Translations under genes and position numbers: made by a program
In this document: positions 35,204-44,057 of the stretch, one piece after another
Layout: the number at the start of each line of letters is the position of its first letter
Numbering within the stretch: the first letter of the stretch is position 1
DNA from: an uncultured Sphaerochaeta sp.
Lineage (GTDB): Bacteria > Spirochaetota > Spirochaetia > Sphaerochaetales > Sphaerochaetaceae
Reading direction: 5' to 3'
DNA: 64,000 bases
Assembly: GCF_963667405.1 (NCBI RefSeq)
Contig: NZ_OY763408.1
Coordinates: 248,001-312,000, forward strand
The notes under the pieces: model-generated
What the model was told of the DNA's origin: nothing
Seen by the model: the letters and a program-made list of their open reading frames with translations, nothing else
Databases searched by the model: none

Positions 35204-35968
35204 ATGCAGAAACTCAACAACCCAGAGAAAGCCTCACTTCTTTTCGAAGAACACCAAGATACCATGCTCGCTGCCTGCTTGCAGGGAGCCATGGGGGAAA
35301 TCTATGTCGATGAGCAGGAAAAGCCAGCTAGCGCTATTGCTGTGGTAGGGGACTTCGCTCGCCTGGGAGGACAACCTTCAGAGGGGTTGCTTCGGGAGTT
35401 TGCCAGGATACGGAGACAATCCTATCTGATACTGGTTGGCCCAGACCAAGGATGGAATAGGCTCATCGAGGAGGTCTTTGGAAACAAGGCACGGGCATTC
35501 AACCGCTATGCACTGAAAAAGACTGAGCACAGCTTCGACAAAGCAGGGCTGCAAAGCACTGTAGAGGCGCTGAAGGAAGGGTATGTCCTGAAGCCCATAG
35601 ACGAGTATCTGTATCACCAATGCCTCTCCCAGTCTTGGTCCAAGGACTTGGTTTCGCTGTTTCCAAGCTATGAGCTGTACGCCGAACACGGGCTAGGTTT
35701 CTGTGCTCTCAAGGATGGAGTGGTGGTAAGTGGAGCCTCTTCCTATTACTACTATCCGGGGGGAATCGAGATCGAGGTCGATACTCATCCAGAGCAAAGA
35801 AGGCAGGGATTGGCAGCAGCATGTTCTGCCAAGCTCATTCTCACGTGTCTTCAGAACGGTCTCTTTCCCTCTTGGGATGCCCATACCAAAGAGTCATTGC
35901 AGCTTGCCCTGAGACTGGGGTATCAGTTCGATCATGAGTATGCTGCCTATGAGCTTTTGACTGTGTAG
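35204..35968 (+). CDS. GNAT-family acetyltransferase (254 aa)
   Basis: The C-terminal half has the GNAT acetyl-CoA loop IEVDTHPEQRRQGLAAACSAKLIL (about residues 185-208), with Gln/Arg-x-x-Gly-x-Ala, and ends in a LALRLGYQFDHEYAAYEL tail. The N-terminal half (1-120) resembles the GNAT_acetyltran-type family seen in many Firmicutes. Substrate unknown; may modify a small metabolite. The ribosome site is weak (AGGG just before the ATG). It stands alone after the PDH terminator. Confidence 0.8.
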   Translation: MQKLNNPEKASLLFEEHQDTMLAACLQGAMGEIYVDEQEKPASAIAVVGDFARLGGQPSEGLLREFARIRRQSYLILVGPDQGWNRLIEEVFGNKARAFNRYALKKTEHSFDKAGLQSTVEALKEGYVLKPIDEYLYHQCLSQSWSKDLVSLFPSYELYAEHGLGFCALKDGVVVSGASSYYYYPGGIEIEVDTHPEQRRQGLAAACSAKLILTCLQNGLFPSWDAHTKESLQLALRLGYQFDHEYAAYELLTV

Positions 35969-36250
35969 TGTGGTAGAGAATCATCAGAGCAGAATACCAG
36001 ATGAAGGTTTCTGGATGTATCAATGACTTTTGGGTGAATGCCATCTGGGTGTCACATCAAACACATAGCAAGGACATAGTCCCTCGAGGGGGATGCAGAC
36101 GAATGTATGAACGCTATCACCAAGCAGGAAAGTTCCTCGATAGGTAAGCACCCCTATACTCTCAAGAGGCAATAGCCTATGATGCACAGCGGATGGATCG
36201 TCCATCAATAACAATAAGCTGGACAAGTAGTTCAGAAGGATCAAGCTCAT

Positions 36251-37387
36251 ATGCCATTTGCGTCTTTGGGAATTTCAGAATCTCTTTGTGCTGTCTTGAA
36301 ACGAGAGCAGATCACTACCCCGTATCCCGTTCAGGAGGAAGTGATTCCTGCAGTCCTGGGCAAGAGGGATGTGCTTGGCATTGCCCAAACAGGATCAGGC
36401 AAGACGCTCAGCTATGTGTTGCCTATTCTCATGCAACTGCAGAAGAAAAAGAGCATGGAAAACAGACACATCCAGGTGCTGGTAATGGTCCCCACCAGGG
36501 AGCTTGCAGCGCAAGTGCATTCCGTGTTTTCCACGTATGTTCATGAAGCAGGATTGCCGATAAAGACGCTTGCTGTGTTTGGTGGTGCGTCAATCAATCC
36601 CCAGATGATGGCTATGCAGAATGTGCGGATCCTGGTTGCCACTCCGGGAAGGTTGCTGGAGCTGGTCTCTTTGCATGCTGTTCATTTGTCATCCTTGGAG
36701 ATGGTGGTGCTTGATGAGGCAGACAAGATGTTGACTGCCGGTTTCGAGAAGGAGATGGATCAGATTTTTGCGTTGCTTCCCAAGCACCGTCAGAACCTGC
36801 TGTTTTCGGCAACTTTGAATGATCAGATCCAAGCATTGGAAAAAGTGCTCTTGCATGATCCTTTGGTGATTAAGATTGAAGAGGAATCAGATACTTTGGA
36901 TTTGATTCATCAGAGTGCCTATTATGTTTCGGAGGATGAGAAAGGTCCGCTGCTGCGGTATCTTATCAAGAGCAAGGATATGCAACAGGTTTTGGTCTTC
37001 ACTTCTTCGACGGCAAGGGCTGATAGGGTAGTGGATAAGTTGCTGAAACATGGCATTGAGGCAAGATCTATCCATAGCAGGAAGACCCAGGGAGCAAGGA
37101 CAGAACTGCTTAGGGACTTCAAGCAGGGCTACCTCAGGGTGTTGGTTACTACCGATCTGCTCTCCCGGGGAATTGATATTGAGTTCCTTCCTTTTGTCAT
37201 AAACTATGAGTTGCCTCGTTCTCCCATCAATTTCATTCACAGGATTGGAAGAACGGGCCGTGCAGGAAGGTTTGGTGAAGCCATTACGCTAGTCAGTCCT
37301 TCCGAAGAAGCTCATTTCAAGGTGATAGAGAAGAAGATGAAGAAGAAGGTCCCACGAGTAGAGTGTGAGCAGTTTGGGAGACGCTAG
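36251..37387 (+). CDS. DEAD-box RNA helicase (378 aa)
   Basis: Complete core helicase with motif Q (GISESLCAVLKREQITTPYPVQ), motif I AQTGSGKT, Ia PTRELA, GG, Ib TPGR, II DEAD, III SAT, IV VLVFTSST, V TTDLLSRGIDI and VI HRIGRTGRAGR. Almost no C-terminal tail follows, so it is close to a minimal core, RhlE-like. It unwinds RNA duplexes, often needed in the cold. AAGGA lies about 10 bases before the ATG. Confidence 0.95.
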   Translation: MPFASLGISESLCAVLKREQITTPYPVQEEVIPAVLGKRDVLGIAQTGSGKTLSYVLPILMQLQKKKSMENRHIQVLVMVPTRELAAQVHSVFSTYVHEAGLPIKTLAVFGGASINPQMMAMQNVRILVATPGRLLELVSLHAVHLSSLEMVVLDEADKMLTAGFEKEMDQIFALLPKHRQNLLFSATLNDQIQALEKVLLHDPLVIKIEEESDTLDLIHQSAYYVSEDEKGPLLRYLIKSKDMQQVLVFTSSTARADRVVDKLLKHGIEARSIHSRKTQGARTELLRDFKQGYLRVLVTTDLLSRGIDIEFLPFVINYELPRSPINFIHRIGRTGRAGRFGEAITLVSPSEEAHFKVIEKKMKKKVPRVECEQFGRR

Positions 37388-37632
37388 AGCTGACTTCTAG
37401 GTTCGGTAAGCCCGAAAGCATCAGGTTTTCAGACTGGTAGGGTGCGAGCTGTCCAGAACGCCTTGGCTATGGAGCTTTGCAAGCCTGGAAATGATTCCGA
37501 ACCATAAGAGAAACAACCTTAGGTCGGGGATTTGGGCTTCCTTATGCAAAGATTTTCTGATGCCCTGCTGTTCACAATATACTGAATGCTACGGGCAATT
37601 CCCCCTGAACAGTGATTGGGGCGATAATAAGC
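37388..37632. other. Intergenic gap with no gene seen
   Basis: The stretch between the helicase stop and the minus-strand terminator holds no open frame with a ribosome site. A weak CCCC/GGGG pairing lies near 37600-37625. I see no tRNA. Confidence 0.4.
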
Positions 37633-37660
37633 AACCCTTTCCGTTGGATTGGAAAGGGTT
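37630..37660 (-). terminator. Terminator of the SDR-aldolase operon
   Basis: A 10-bp stem AACCCTTTCC (37633-37642) and GGAAAGGGTT (37651-37660) with an 8-base loop, 23 bp after the SDR stop; on the minus strand it runs into GCTTATTATC. It separates the convergent helicase gene from the sugar cluster. Confidence 0.75.
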
Positions 37661-37682
37661 GGGGTGCTGAATCAAAGGATAC

Positions 37683-38426
37683 CTAGAAACCGCAGATATC
37701 CTGGGCAAGTCCATACAGACAGATTTCTGAAACGACAGCGCCTTTTGATAGGGCGCAAATTGCATAAGCCATCTGCGCAAAGTGTTCGGGCCTGACTGCC
37801 ATTTCCTCATCCCAATTAAACTTGGAAAGGCCTTCAGCTTTCTGGAAGCCTGTATTTGAGCCACCGGGAACGAGTGTCGTGACGCCAATCCCAAAGGGTC
37901 TCACCTCAGTATACAATCCCCGTGAATACTCCCTGACTCCAGCTTTGGCTGCCGCGTAGGTGGAATACCCCGGCCATGCACGACGATCACACACGCTCGA
38001 TACGTTGATGATTTTTCCATACCCTTGCTTTTTGAATTGTGGAGTGAAGGTGCGACAGCTCATCATGACGCTGATCAGGTTCAGATTGATGATCTTGTGA
38101 TTCATTTCATCATCAAGCTCTTCAACTGGTGCATATTTGATGGCTCCACCAGCATAGTTGATAAGATAATCAACTTTCCCAAAGTTCTTCAGACACGCAT
38201 CCAAGGCCTTGGTGAATGTCTCTGCCTTGGTCACATCTGCTTGCATGCCGATTACCTTGGAACCAGATGCCTCACAGGTTTTTACTGTGTCAGCAAGAGC
38301 TGCTTCATTGATATCCATGATAACCAGAGAGCACTGGGACTCAGATGCAAAGTATTCAGCTGTAGCTTTCCCGAAACCTGAACCTGCTCCGCTTATGACC
38401 GCCACTTTCCCTTTCAATGTTTCCAT
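37683..38426 (-). CDS. Short-chain dehydrogenase/reductase, first of four (247 aa)
   Basis: Classical SDR: nucleotide motif SGAGSGFGKA (about residues 11-20), NYAGG in place of the usual NNAG, the catalytic Ser in NVSSV and Tyr-x-x-x-Lys as YSTYAAAKAG (about 155). The product oxidises or reduces a polyol or ketose; substrate not readable. It lies 23 bp after the aldolase/epimerase gene in an operon that diverges from the first ABC transporter, sharing the operator region 39125-39354. The C-terminus ends unusually with Cys-Gly-Phe. Confidence 0.88.
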   Translation of the reverse strand: METLKGKVAVISGAGSGFGKATAEYFASESQCSLVIMDINEAALADTVKTCEASGSKVIGMQADVTKAETFTKALDACLKNFGKVDYLINYAGGAIKYAPVEELDDEMNHKIINLNLISVMMSCRTFTPQFKKQGYGKIINVSSVCDRRAWPGYSTYAAAKAGVREYSRGLYTEVRPFGIGVTTLVPGGSNTGFQKAEGLSKFNWDEEMAVRPEHFAQMAYAICALSKGAVVSEICLYGLAQDICGF

Positions 38427-38449
38427 GCTAGATCTCCTTATAGATTTTG

Positions 38450-39091
38450 CTATTTCTTGATTTGTCCATATACCTTGAATGAATCTACGGCATCCTGGAT
38501 CTGCTGTGCATTGAGCACCGGGGGTTCTCCGACTGCTTTTGCAACAAGATATGTCTTTGCAGCGTCTTCCATGTACACCGCTGCATACAGGGCTTCCTTG
38601 AGTGTTGACCCGACGGTGATTACCCCGTGTTGCTTAAGGATCACTGCTCGTTTCCCATTGAGATGTTTCACTGTTTCAATACCCATATCCAAGCTGGCTG
38701 CCGAGCTGAATGGGGCTACCGTGACAGGTCCGACTGTTGCGTTTACCAAGGTTGTCACTACAGCAGGAAGTGTGTCCGAGATCAGTCCCACAGCAGTGGC
38801 GTACACTTGGTGGGTATGAATGACAGCATTTACCTCGGGCATATTGTTATAGATATACAGCAAAGCAACAGTATCTACGGAAGGCCTTCTCTCGCCTTCA
38901 ACAATCGACCCATCCAGATTCATCACTACTATGTCATCAGTGACAAGCTCCTGGTATGTCATTCCGGAAGGGGTCACCAATAAATGATTATTGATCCTCA
39001 GGCTCACATTTCCTCCGGAGAGACTTATTAGATGATAGTCATGCAGTTTAATGCCTGCGTCGATTACCTGGTTTTTTTCGGTTGTATACAT
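38450..39091 (-). CDS. Class II aldolase/epimerase family protein (213 aa)
   Basis: Zinc enzyme of the FucA/AraD family: SGGNVSLRINNHLLVTPSGMTYQEL (phosphate and substrate binding, about 24-48), the metal ligands in IHTHQ (about 90-94) and ILKQHGVITVG (about 155). At the site where fuculose-1-phosphate aldolases have catalytic Glu, the sequence is PSVDT, closer to L-ribulose-5-phosphate 4-epimerases, which have PSSDT; the epimerase Asp in the ADYF-type loop is not seen. So either an aldolase for a sugar phosphate or an epimerase. Start at 39091 fits GGAG; 39097 is too close to it. With a UlaE-like and a LyxK-like gene nearby, an epimerase role is attractive. Confidence 0.85.
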   Translation of the reverse strand: MYTTEKNQVIDAGIKLHDYHLISLSGGNVSLRINNHLLVTPSGMTYQELVTDDIVVMNLDGSIVEGERRPSVDTVALLYIYNNMPEVNAVIHTHQVYATAVGLISDTLPAVVTTLVNATVGPVTVAPFSSAASLDMGIETVKHLNGKRAVILKQHGVITVGSTLKEALYAAVYMEDAAKTYLVAKAVGEPPVLNAQQIQDAVDSFKVYGQIKK

Positions 39092-39124
39092 GTGCATCTC
39101 CTCTGAATTTCCATTGCTGAATCG

Positions 39125-39153
39125 ATAATAACATATGCTATAACGTATGTCAA
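39125..39153 (-). promoter_or_regulatory. Promoter and operator A of the aldolase-SDR operon
   Basis: Minus strand: TTGACA (39148-39153), 17-bp spacer, TATTAT (39125-39130). The palindrome with core GTTATAGC and outer ACAT/ATGT arms (plus-strand 39131-39150) fills the spacer. See operators B (39326-39354) and C (50474-50502). Confidence 0.7.
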
Positions 39154-39325
39154 TTTAATGATAACATTATTTATAATATAGTTTACTAAGGCAAATATTT
39201 TATACCTGATGAGATAATTGAAATCTTGAAATCTTTTTAAAATATTAACTAATAGAAAATTAAAGGATACTTAACGTAGTGTGAATTCAATCCATGGAAA
39301 ACGCTATAAAAAAATTAATAAAATG

Positions 39326-39354
39326 TTGACAACTGTTATAACGGATGTTAGCCT
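39326..39354 (+). promoter_or_regulatory. Promoter and operator B of the first ABC transporter operon
   Basis: TTGACA at 39326-39331 with a 17-bp spacer containing GTTATAAC flanked by ACA and ATGT (39329-39348); the -10 would be TAGCCT, weak. The sites A and B face divergent operons, so one regulator can control both. Confidence 0.65.
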
Positions 39355-39381
39355 GTATTTAGGTAAAAATGGAGGCCGATT

Positions 39382-40329
39382 ATGAAGAACAGGATTTTGA
39401 AACACGTTGTTGCCATAGCAGCAATATTGGTACTGATGCTTCCGGTATTCTCAGCCGGTCAGCAAGAAAGTAGTGAACAGCAAACTCGGGTAACTTTCAT
39501 GGTGCATGATCTTGGCAACCCCTTCTGGGCAACCCAGGTCAAGGGTGCACAGGAGAAGGCGGATGAACTGGGTGTCAAGCTGACCGTCATCGATTTGCAG
39601 GTAGATGCTGCAAAAGAGATTAACACTTGGGAGAATCTGATTACCAATAAGGTCGATGGTATCATGATTTCCTGTGTTGATGAGAAAGCAAGCCAAGCTT
39701 ACTGCAAGAAGGCACAGGATGCCGGTATCAAGGTGATGGCAGCTGTACACCCCCTCGCAGGTGCGGATGGATCGATGTTGAATGACGAGTACAACTATGG
39801 ATTCCTGGCTGGAGTGGAAGCTGGTAAGTTCATTGCCAAGGAGTTGGGTGGTACTGCAAAATTCGCCTTGCTCGCAGCCGATTGCACTCCGTTTGTCATT
39901 CCAAGAACTGATGGAATACGGGATGGCATACTTTCACAGGCTCCAAATGCAGTCTTGGTTGCACGCCAGGATGCATTCCAGACAGATGTTGGCATGAAAG
40001 TGACAGAGTCGCTCTTGCAGGCACATCCTGATCTTGCTGTCATCGGTTGCTTGAATGATGATGGTGCGCTTGGTGCATATGAAGCAATGGCTGCAGCTGG
40101 GAAGAATCCTGCCAAAGTGTGCATCACTGGAACCGATGGTATCCAGCAAGCTTTGGAGAAGATTCAGGCCGGCAGCATGCTGCGCGCATCAGTCAGCATG
40201 GCTCCCTACGAGTCAGGCAAGAAAGAAGTAGAGATTCTCGTGAAGATGATCAAGGGTGAACAGGTGGAATCACACCAGAAAATCCCCAATGAAGCCATCA
40301 CTATCGCCAATGTAAGCAAGTATCTCTAA
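39382..40329 (+). CDS. Ribose-type sugar ABC transporter substrate-binding protein 1 (315 aa)
   Basis: Periplasmic binding protein of the peripla_BP_4 (RbsB/XylF-like) type. Signal peptide of about 24 residues ending in FSAG; no lipobox. The mature part has MVHDLGNPFWATQVKGAQEKADELGVKL (hinge 1), the sugar-binding Asp/Arg region IPRTDGIRDG, CLNDDGALGAYEAMAAAG and TGTDGIQQALEKIQAGS near the end. GGAGG-type site precedes the ATG. The downstream hairpin may favour high expression of this gene over its partners. Confidence 0.92.
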   Translation: MKNRILKHVVAIAAILVLMLPVFSAGQQESSEQQTRVTFMVHDLGNPFWATQVKGAQEKADELGVKLTVIDLQVDAAKEINTWENLITNKVDGIMISCVDEKASQAYCKKAQDAGIKVMAAVHPLAGADGSMLNDEYNYGFLAGVEAGKFIAKELGGTAKFALLAADCTPFVIPRTDGIRDGILSQAPNAVLVARQDAFQTDVGMKVTESLLQAHPDLAVIGCLNDDGALGAYEAMAAAGKNPAKVCITGTDGIQQALEKIQAGSMLRASVSMAPYESGKKEVEILVKMIKGEQVESHQKIPNEAITIANVSKYL

Positions 40330-40342
40330 AAAGAATTACTGG

Positions 40343-40372
40343 GATGCTCCTCTCTTGCAAGGGGGGAGCATC
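40343..40372 (+). other. Intercistronic hairpin after binding protein 1
   Basis: GATGCTCCTCTCTT (40343-40356) can pair with AAGGGGGGAGCATC (40359-40372) with two G-U pairs and a tiny loop. No T-run follows. Such hairpins often protect upstream binding-protein mRNA. Confidence 0.65.
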
Positions 40373-40390
40373 GCTCGAGGGAAAGATGAA

Positions 40391-41884
40391 ATGGAAAGTC
40401 ACGAAATTCTACTCTCAGTGCAAGGCTTGACAAAAAGGTACCCAGGTGTACTGGCACTTGATCAGATTGACCTCGATTTCTACAAAGGGGAGATTCATGC
40501 AATCTGTGGTGAGAATGGTGCTGGGAAATCAACGTTCATCAAAGTTCTTACGGGTGCAATCCAGCCTGATGCGGGAAAAATAGTTATTGAAGGTGTCCAA
40601 AGAGATGCCTATTCCCCTCATGAAGCTATGTTCAACTTTGGGATATCTGCAATTTATCAGGAATTTTATTTGATCCCTGCCCTGACTATTGCTGAAAACT
40701 TATTTTTGGGAAAAGAGATACAGAAACAGGGATTTCTTGATCGTCGAATCATGAACCGAAAAGCAAAAGAGGTTCTGATGTCTTTGGGTGTTGATCTGGA
40801 TCCCAATACACCAGTGGGCTCGCTAACCGTTGCCTACCAGCAAATAGTTGAGATAGCCAAATCGACCTATCAGAATGCAAAGCTCATCATAATGGATGAG
40901 CCATCAGCTCCGTTGACAATCAATGAAGTGGATAAACTGTTCAACCTTGTTCATGCACTGAAAGAAAAAGGGATAACGGTTATCTATATATCTCATAGAC
41001 TTTCGGAAATCTTTGAGCTCTCGGATCGTGTAACCGTCTTTCGGGATGGAAGAAAAATCGTCACGATGCCTACCTCCTCCACAAATAAGAAAGAGTTGAT
41101 CCACACAATGGTCAATCGTGAGGTGGCGGAGAATTTCCCGAGCCGGCATGGTGAGATATCGGAACCTGTTTTGGAAGTAAGGGATCTTTGCACTGATGCA
41201 CTATTGCAGCATATCAGTTTTACCTTGCGAAAAGGTGAGATCCTGGGGTTTGGAGGTTTGGTTGGTGCTGGAAGAACCGAATTGGCCAGAGCCATTTATG
41301 GAGCTGACACTGTTTCATCCGGAACCATTCTCGTAAAAGGCAAAGTCGCGAGAATCAGGCATCCACAAGAGGCCGTAGCACAGAGCATCGGCCTGATTCC
41401 TGAAGATAGAAAGCAACATGGAATTATCTCTCGCCTCTCGGTAAGCGAGAATATTGCATATAGTTCATTCGGGAAGTGCAGTCGGTTTGGTCTGATCCAG
41501 CCAAGGATGTTGGAAAAGACCGCACAAAAAATGATTGCCTTGCTGCGTATCATCACTCCCAACACACAAAAGAAAGTAAGTGAGTTGTCGGGGGGGAACC
41601 AACAGAAGGTTGTTCTGGCACGCTGGCTGGTCTCGGATGTGGATATCATACTTTTTGATGAACCTACAAGAGGTATTGACGTAGGGGCAAAACAGGAAAT
41701 TTATGAGTTGATCTTCGAACTGGCAGCCCAGGGCAAAGCCATTATCCTTATCTCTTCGGAGATGAATGAATTATTGGGACTGTCGGACCGAATTATGGTG
41801 ATGCATGAAGGTGTTGTCATGGGAGAACTCAGTAAAGCTGAAGCAACACAGGATAAAGTTCTCAGATTGGCATCAGGGGAGTAA
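40391..41884 (+). CDS. Sugar ABC transporter ATPase 1, tandem RbsA-type (497 aa)
   Basis: Two fused ABC domains as in RbsA/XylG. Domain 1: Walker A GENGAGKST, signature region SLTVAYQQIVEIAKS and Walker B LIIMDEPSAPLT. Domain 2: Walker A replaced by GLVGAGRTE, with signature LSGGNQQKVVLARWL and Walker B IILFDEPTRGIDVGAK, as is normal for the family's second half. ATG 40391 is chosen because GAGGG lies nine bases upstream; a longer frame to 40355 overlaps the hairpin. Confidence 0.93.
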   Translation: MESHEILLSVQGLTKRYPGVLALDQIDLDFYKGEIHAICGENGAGKSTFIKVLTGAIQPDAGKIVIEGVQRDAYSPHEAMFNFGISAIYQEFYLIPALTIAENLFLGKEIQKQGFLDRRIMNRKAKEVLMSLGVDLDPNTPVGSLTVAYQQIVEIAKSTYQNAKLIIMDEPSAPLTINEVDKLFNLVHALKEKGITVIYISHRLSEIFELSDRVTVFRDGRKIVTMPTSSTNKKELIHTMVNREVAENFPSRHGEISEPVLEVRDLCTDALLQHISFTLRKGEILGFGGLVGAGRTELARAIYGADTVSSGTILVKGKVARIRHPQEAVAQSIGLIPEDRKQHGIISRLSVSENIAYSSFGKCSRFGLIQPRMLEKTAQKMIALLRIITPNTQKKVSELSGGNQQKVVLARWLVSDVDIILFDEPTRGIDVGAKQEIYELIFELAAQGKAIILISSEMNELLGLSDRIMVMHEGVVMGELSKAEATQDKVLRLASGE

Positions 41885-41890
41885 TGAGAA

Positions 41891-42838
41891 ATGAAAATGA
41901 AAGCAGTGGATATTCTGTTGAAAAGATTTGCAATTTTGGGTGTGCTCTTGGTTTTGATCCTCTTTTTTACCCTGGTGACAGACTCTTTCCTGACAACAGG
42001 AAATGTCCTGAATATTGCACGCCAGGTATCCATGCTGGGCATATCTGCTGTTGGCATGACCTGTGTGATACTGACTTCTGGAATTGATCTCTCAGTTGGT
42101 TCTGTCATGGGCATTACCAATATTGTGGGAGCTCTTCTGATGACTAGGTATGGAGTACCCATCCTGCCGGCAGCTCTGATCACCTTGGCCATTGCATGTG
42201 CAATAGGATTCATCAATGGCCTCATGGTCTCCTATGTTGGTGTTCCTGCCCTGATTACAACCCTTGCAATGATGACCTTGCTTCGCGGTCTGACCTATGT
42301 TCTTTGTGATGGATTGCCCGTTTGGGGGCTTCCGGACTCTTTCCGAACGTTGGGACAGGGATACCTGGGAATAATTCCTATACCCGTGATAATCATGTTC
42401 ATCATTTTCATCGTGGGCTGGGTGTTTCTGAATCGGGTAAAAACAGGAAGGTATATATATGGCTTGGGTGGCAACCGAGAGGCTGTCAGGCTGGCTGGAA
42501 TCCGGACCAAGCGTGTGGAGACCGGGGTGTATGTTATTTCCAGTTTTCTTACAGGCATAGCCGGCTTGATCATGCTTTCACGAATCAACACCGGACAACC
42601 CAAGATTGGGACGATGTTTGAAATGGATGTCATCACTGCAGTGGTTTTGGGTGGTGTCAGCATCATGGGGGGAGCCGGATCCATTTTTGGAGTACTTCTT
42701 GGTGTCTTCATCACGGGAATTCTCTCGAATGGAATGATTTTACTCGATATCAGCGAATATTATCAGCAGATAATAAAGGGGGTGGTACTTTTGCTGGCAG
42801 TCACGTTCGATTCCCTGGCAAAACGAAAAAAGGCGTAA
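41891..42838 (+). CDS. Sugar ABC transporter permease 1, RbsC-type (315 aa)
   Basis: About eight to ten membrane segments. RbsC/AraH-family signature AAVVLGGVSIMGGAGSIFGVLLGV appears as AVVLGGVSIMGGAGSIFGV near residue 260; TSGIDLSVGSVMGI is the N-terminal family motif. With binding protein 1 and ATPase 1 it forms a complete uptake system. It starts 6 bp after the ATPase stop. Confidence 0.93.
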   Translation: MKMKAVDILLKRFAILGVLLVLILFFTLVTDSFLTTGNVLNIARQVSMLGISAVGMTCVILTSGIDLSVGSVMGITNIVGALLMTRYGVPILPAALITLAIACAIGFINGLMVSYVGVPALITTLAMMTLLRGLTYVLCDGLPVWGLPDSFRTLGQGYLGIIPIPVIIMFIIFIVGWVFLNRVKTGRYIYGLGGNREAVRLAGIRTKRVETGVYVISSFLTGIAGLIMLSRINTGQPKIGTMFEMDVITAVVLGGVSIMGGAGSIFGVLLGVFITGILSNGMILLDISEYYQQIIKGVVLLLAVTFDSLAKRKKA

Positions 42839-43039
42839 CTATTGTTGGTGTTCTTGGTACGTGGAAGCAGCATGCGCAATCACAGGTATCAACATGGGTG
42901 ACGAGATGTCTTTCATGAGATATTTATTGCCGCCTACAATTGCTTCCTCACTAGAACGAGGATAATCTTGGAGGTAATCCAAGGCGATTCTGGCTTCAGT
43001 CCGGAGACAGTATATCAAACATTACATTGGAGATTTGTT

Positions 43040-43996
43040 ATGAAAAAAAGGAAGGTTTTCGTTGTACTTTGCATCGTACTGGCGCTTGTTGGAACCTTAG
43101 GGTTTGCTGCTGGAGCAAATGAGAAGAAAAGTGATAAGCCTACATTCGTGATGGTTCCGAAGTTGGTGCATCCGTTTTATGAACCATGCATCCAGGGCTT
43201 CAAGGATGCTGGTGAGCAATATGGAGTGAATATTGAAGTCGAAAGCCCACCAAAGCTCGATATTGCCCTGCAGGTGAAGGTCATTGAGGATTTGATAGCC
43301 CGTGGTGTTGATGGGATAGCAATTTCCGCTGTTGATAATAAGGGTTTGGTATCAGTGGTTGAAGAAGCCGTTGCGGCAGGCATTATTGTCATTTGCTTCG
43401 ATGCTGACGCACCAAGTACAAAACGGGCGACCTATATTGGTACCAATAATTTCGAAGCAGGTGTAACTGCCGGCGAGTATATGTTCAAACTGATGAATAA
43501 TACGGGAAATGTTGGAATTCTTCAGGGAGGAATGGCTCCAAATCTGAATGAGAGACAAGAAGGATTCAGGAAAGCTGCGGCCAATTCTGGAGTCAACATT
43601 GTTGCTTTTGAAACATACCAAGCGGATTTTGCTGAAGGCGTGAATAAGACCGAGGCAATGCTGGAAACGTACCCGAACCTCAATGGAATCTTTGGACCTG
43701 AAGCATATGGGGCGCCCGTTGTTGCTACCGTGCTCAAGGAACAGGGACGGGTCGGAGAACTCGTTGTCGGCGGTTTCGATGACTTGGCCGAAACCATAAC
43801 CGGTATTAAAGATGGTTCTGTTCAGTTCTGCTTGGTGCAAAAAGCATACAAAATGGGCTGGGTTTCCGTGGAAGTCCTGCAAGAGTTGATGGCTGGGAAG
43901 ACCGTAGCGGATACCATTGATACCGGTGTTGTCATTGTTACCAAGGATAATGTCGATAGCTATATGGATCAGGTTAAGGCTGAAATCAAAAAATAA
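43040..43996 (+). CDS. Ribose-type sugar ABC transporter substrate-binding protein 2 (318 aa)
   Basis: Signal peptide MKKRKVFVVLCIVLALVG ending about residue 24 (GFAAG). Mature domain with FVMVPKLVHPFYEPCIQG, AISAVDNKGLVSVVEEAVAAGI, FDADAPSTKRATYIGTNNFEAG and GFDDLAETITGIKDGSVQF. Sequence differs clearly from binding protein 1, so the two transporters likely have different ligands. ATG 43040 is chosen for the TTGGAG upstream; a longer frame to 42968 has no ribosome site. Confidence 0.92.
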   Translation: MKKRKVFVVLCIVLALVGTLGFAAGANEKKSDKPTFVMVPKLVHPFYEPCIQGFKDAGEQYGVNIEVESPPKLDIALQVKVIEDLIARGVDGIAISAVDNKGLVSVVEEAVAAGIIVICFDADAPSTKRATYIGTNNFEAGVTAGEYMFKLMNNTGNVGILQGGMAPNLNERQEGFRKAAANSGVNIVAFETYQADFAEGVNKTEAMLETYPNLNGIFGPEAYGAPVVATVLKEQGRVGELVVGGFDDLAETITGIKDGSVQFCLVQKAYKMGWVSVEVLQELMAGKTVADTIDTGVVIVTKDNVDSYMDQVKAEIKK

Positions 43997-44008
43997 ATGT
44001 AAACGATG

Positions 44009-44036
44009 ATACTGGTTGGAACTATCCAACCAGTAT
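44009..44036 (+). other. Intercistronic hairpin after binding protein 2
   Basis: Perfect 12-bp stem ATACTGGTTGGA (44009-44020) and TCCAACCAGTAT (44025-44036) with loop ACTA, between the binding-protein and permease genes. No T-run, so likely mRNA stabilisation or partial attenuation. Confidence 0.8.
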
Positions 44037-44057
44037 CCAGAAAGCGAGAATACCCGT

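Noticed and set aside
44016..44057. Longer start for permease 2
   Set aside because: The added residues would be coded by the intercistronic hairpin and lack a ribosome site.
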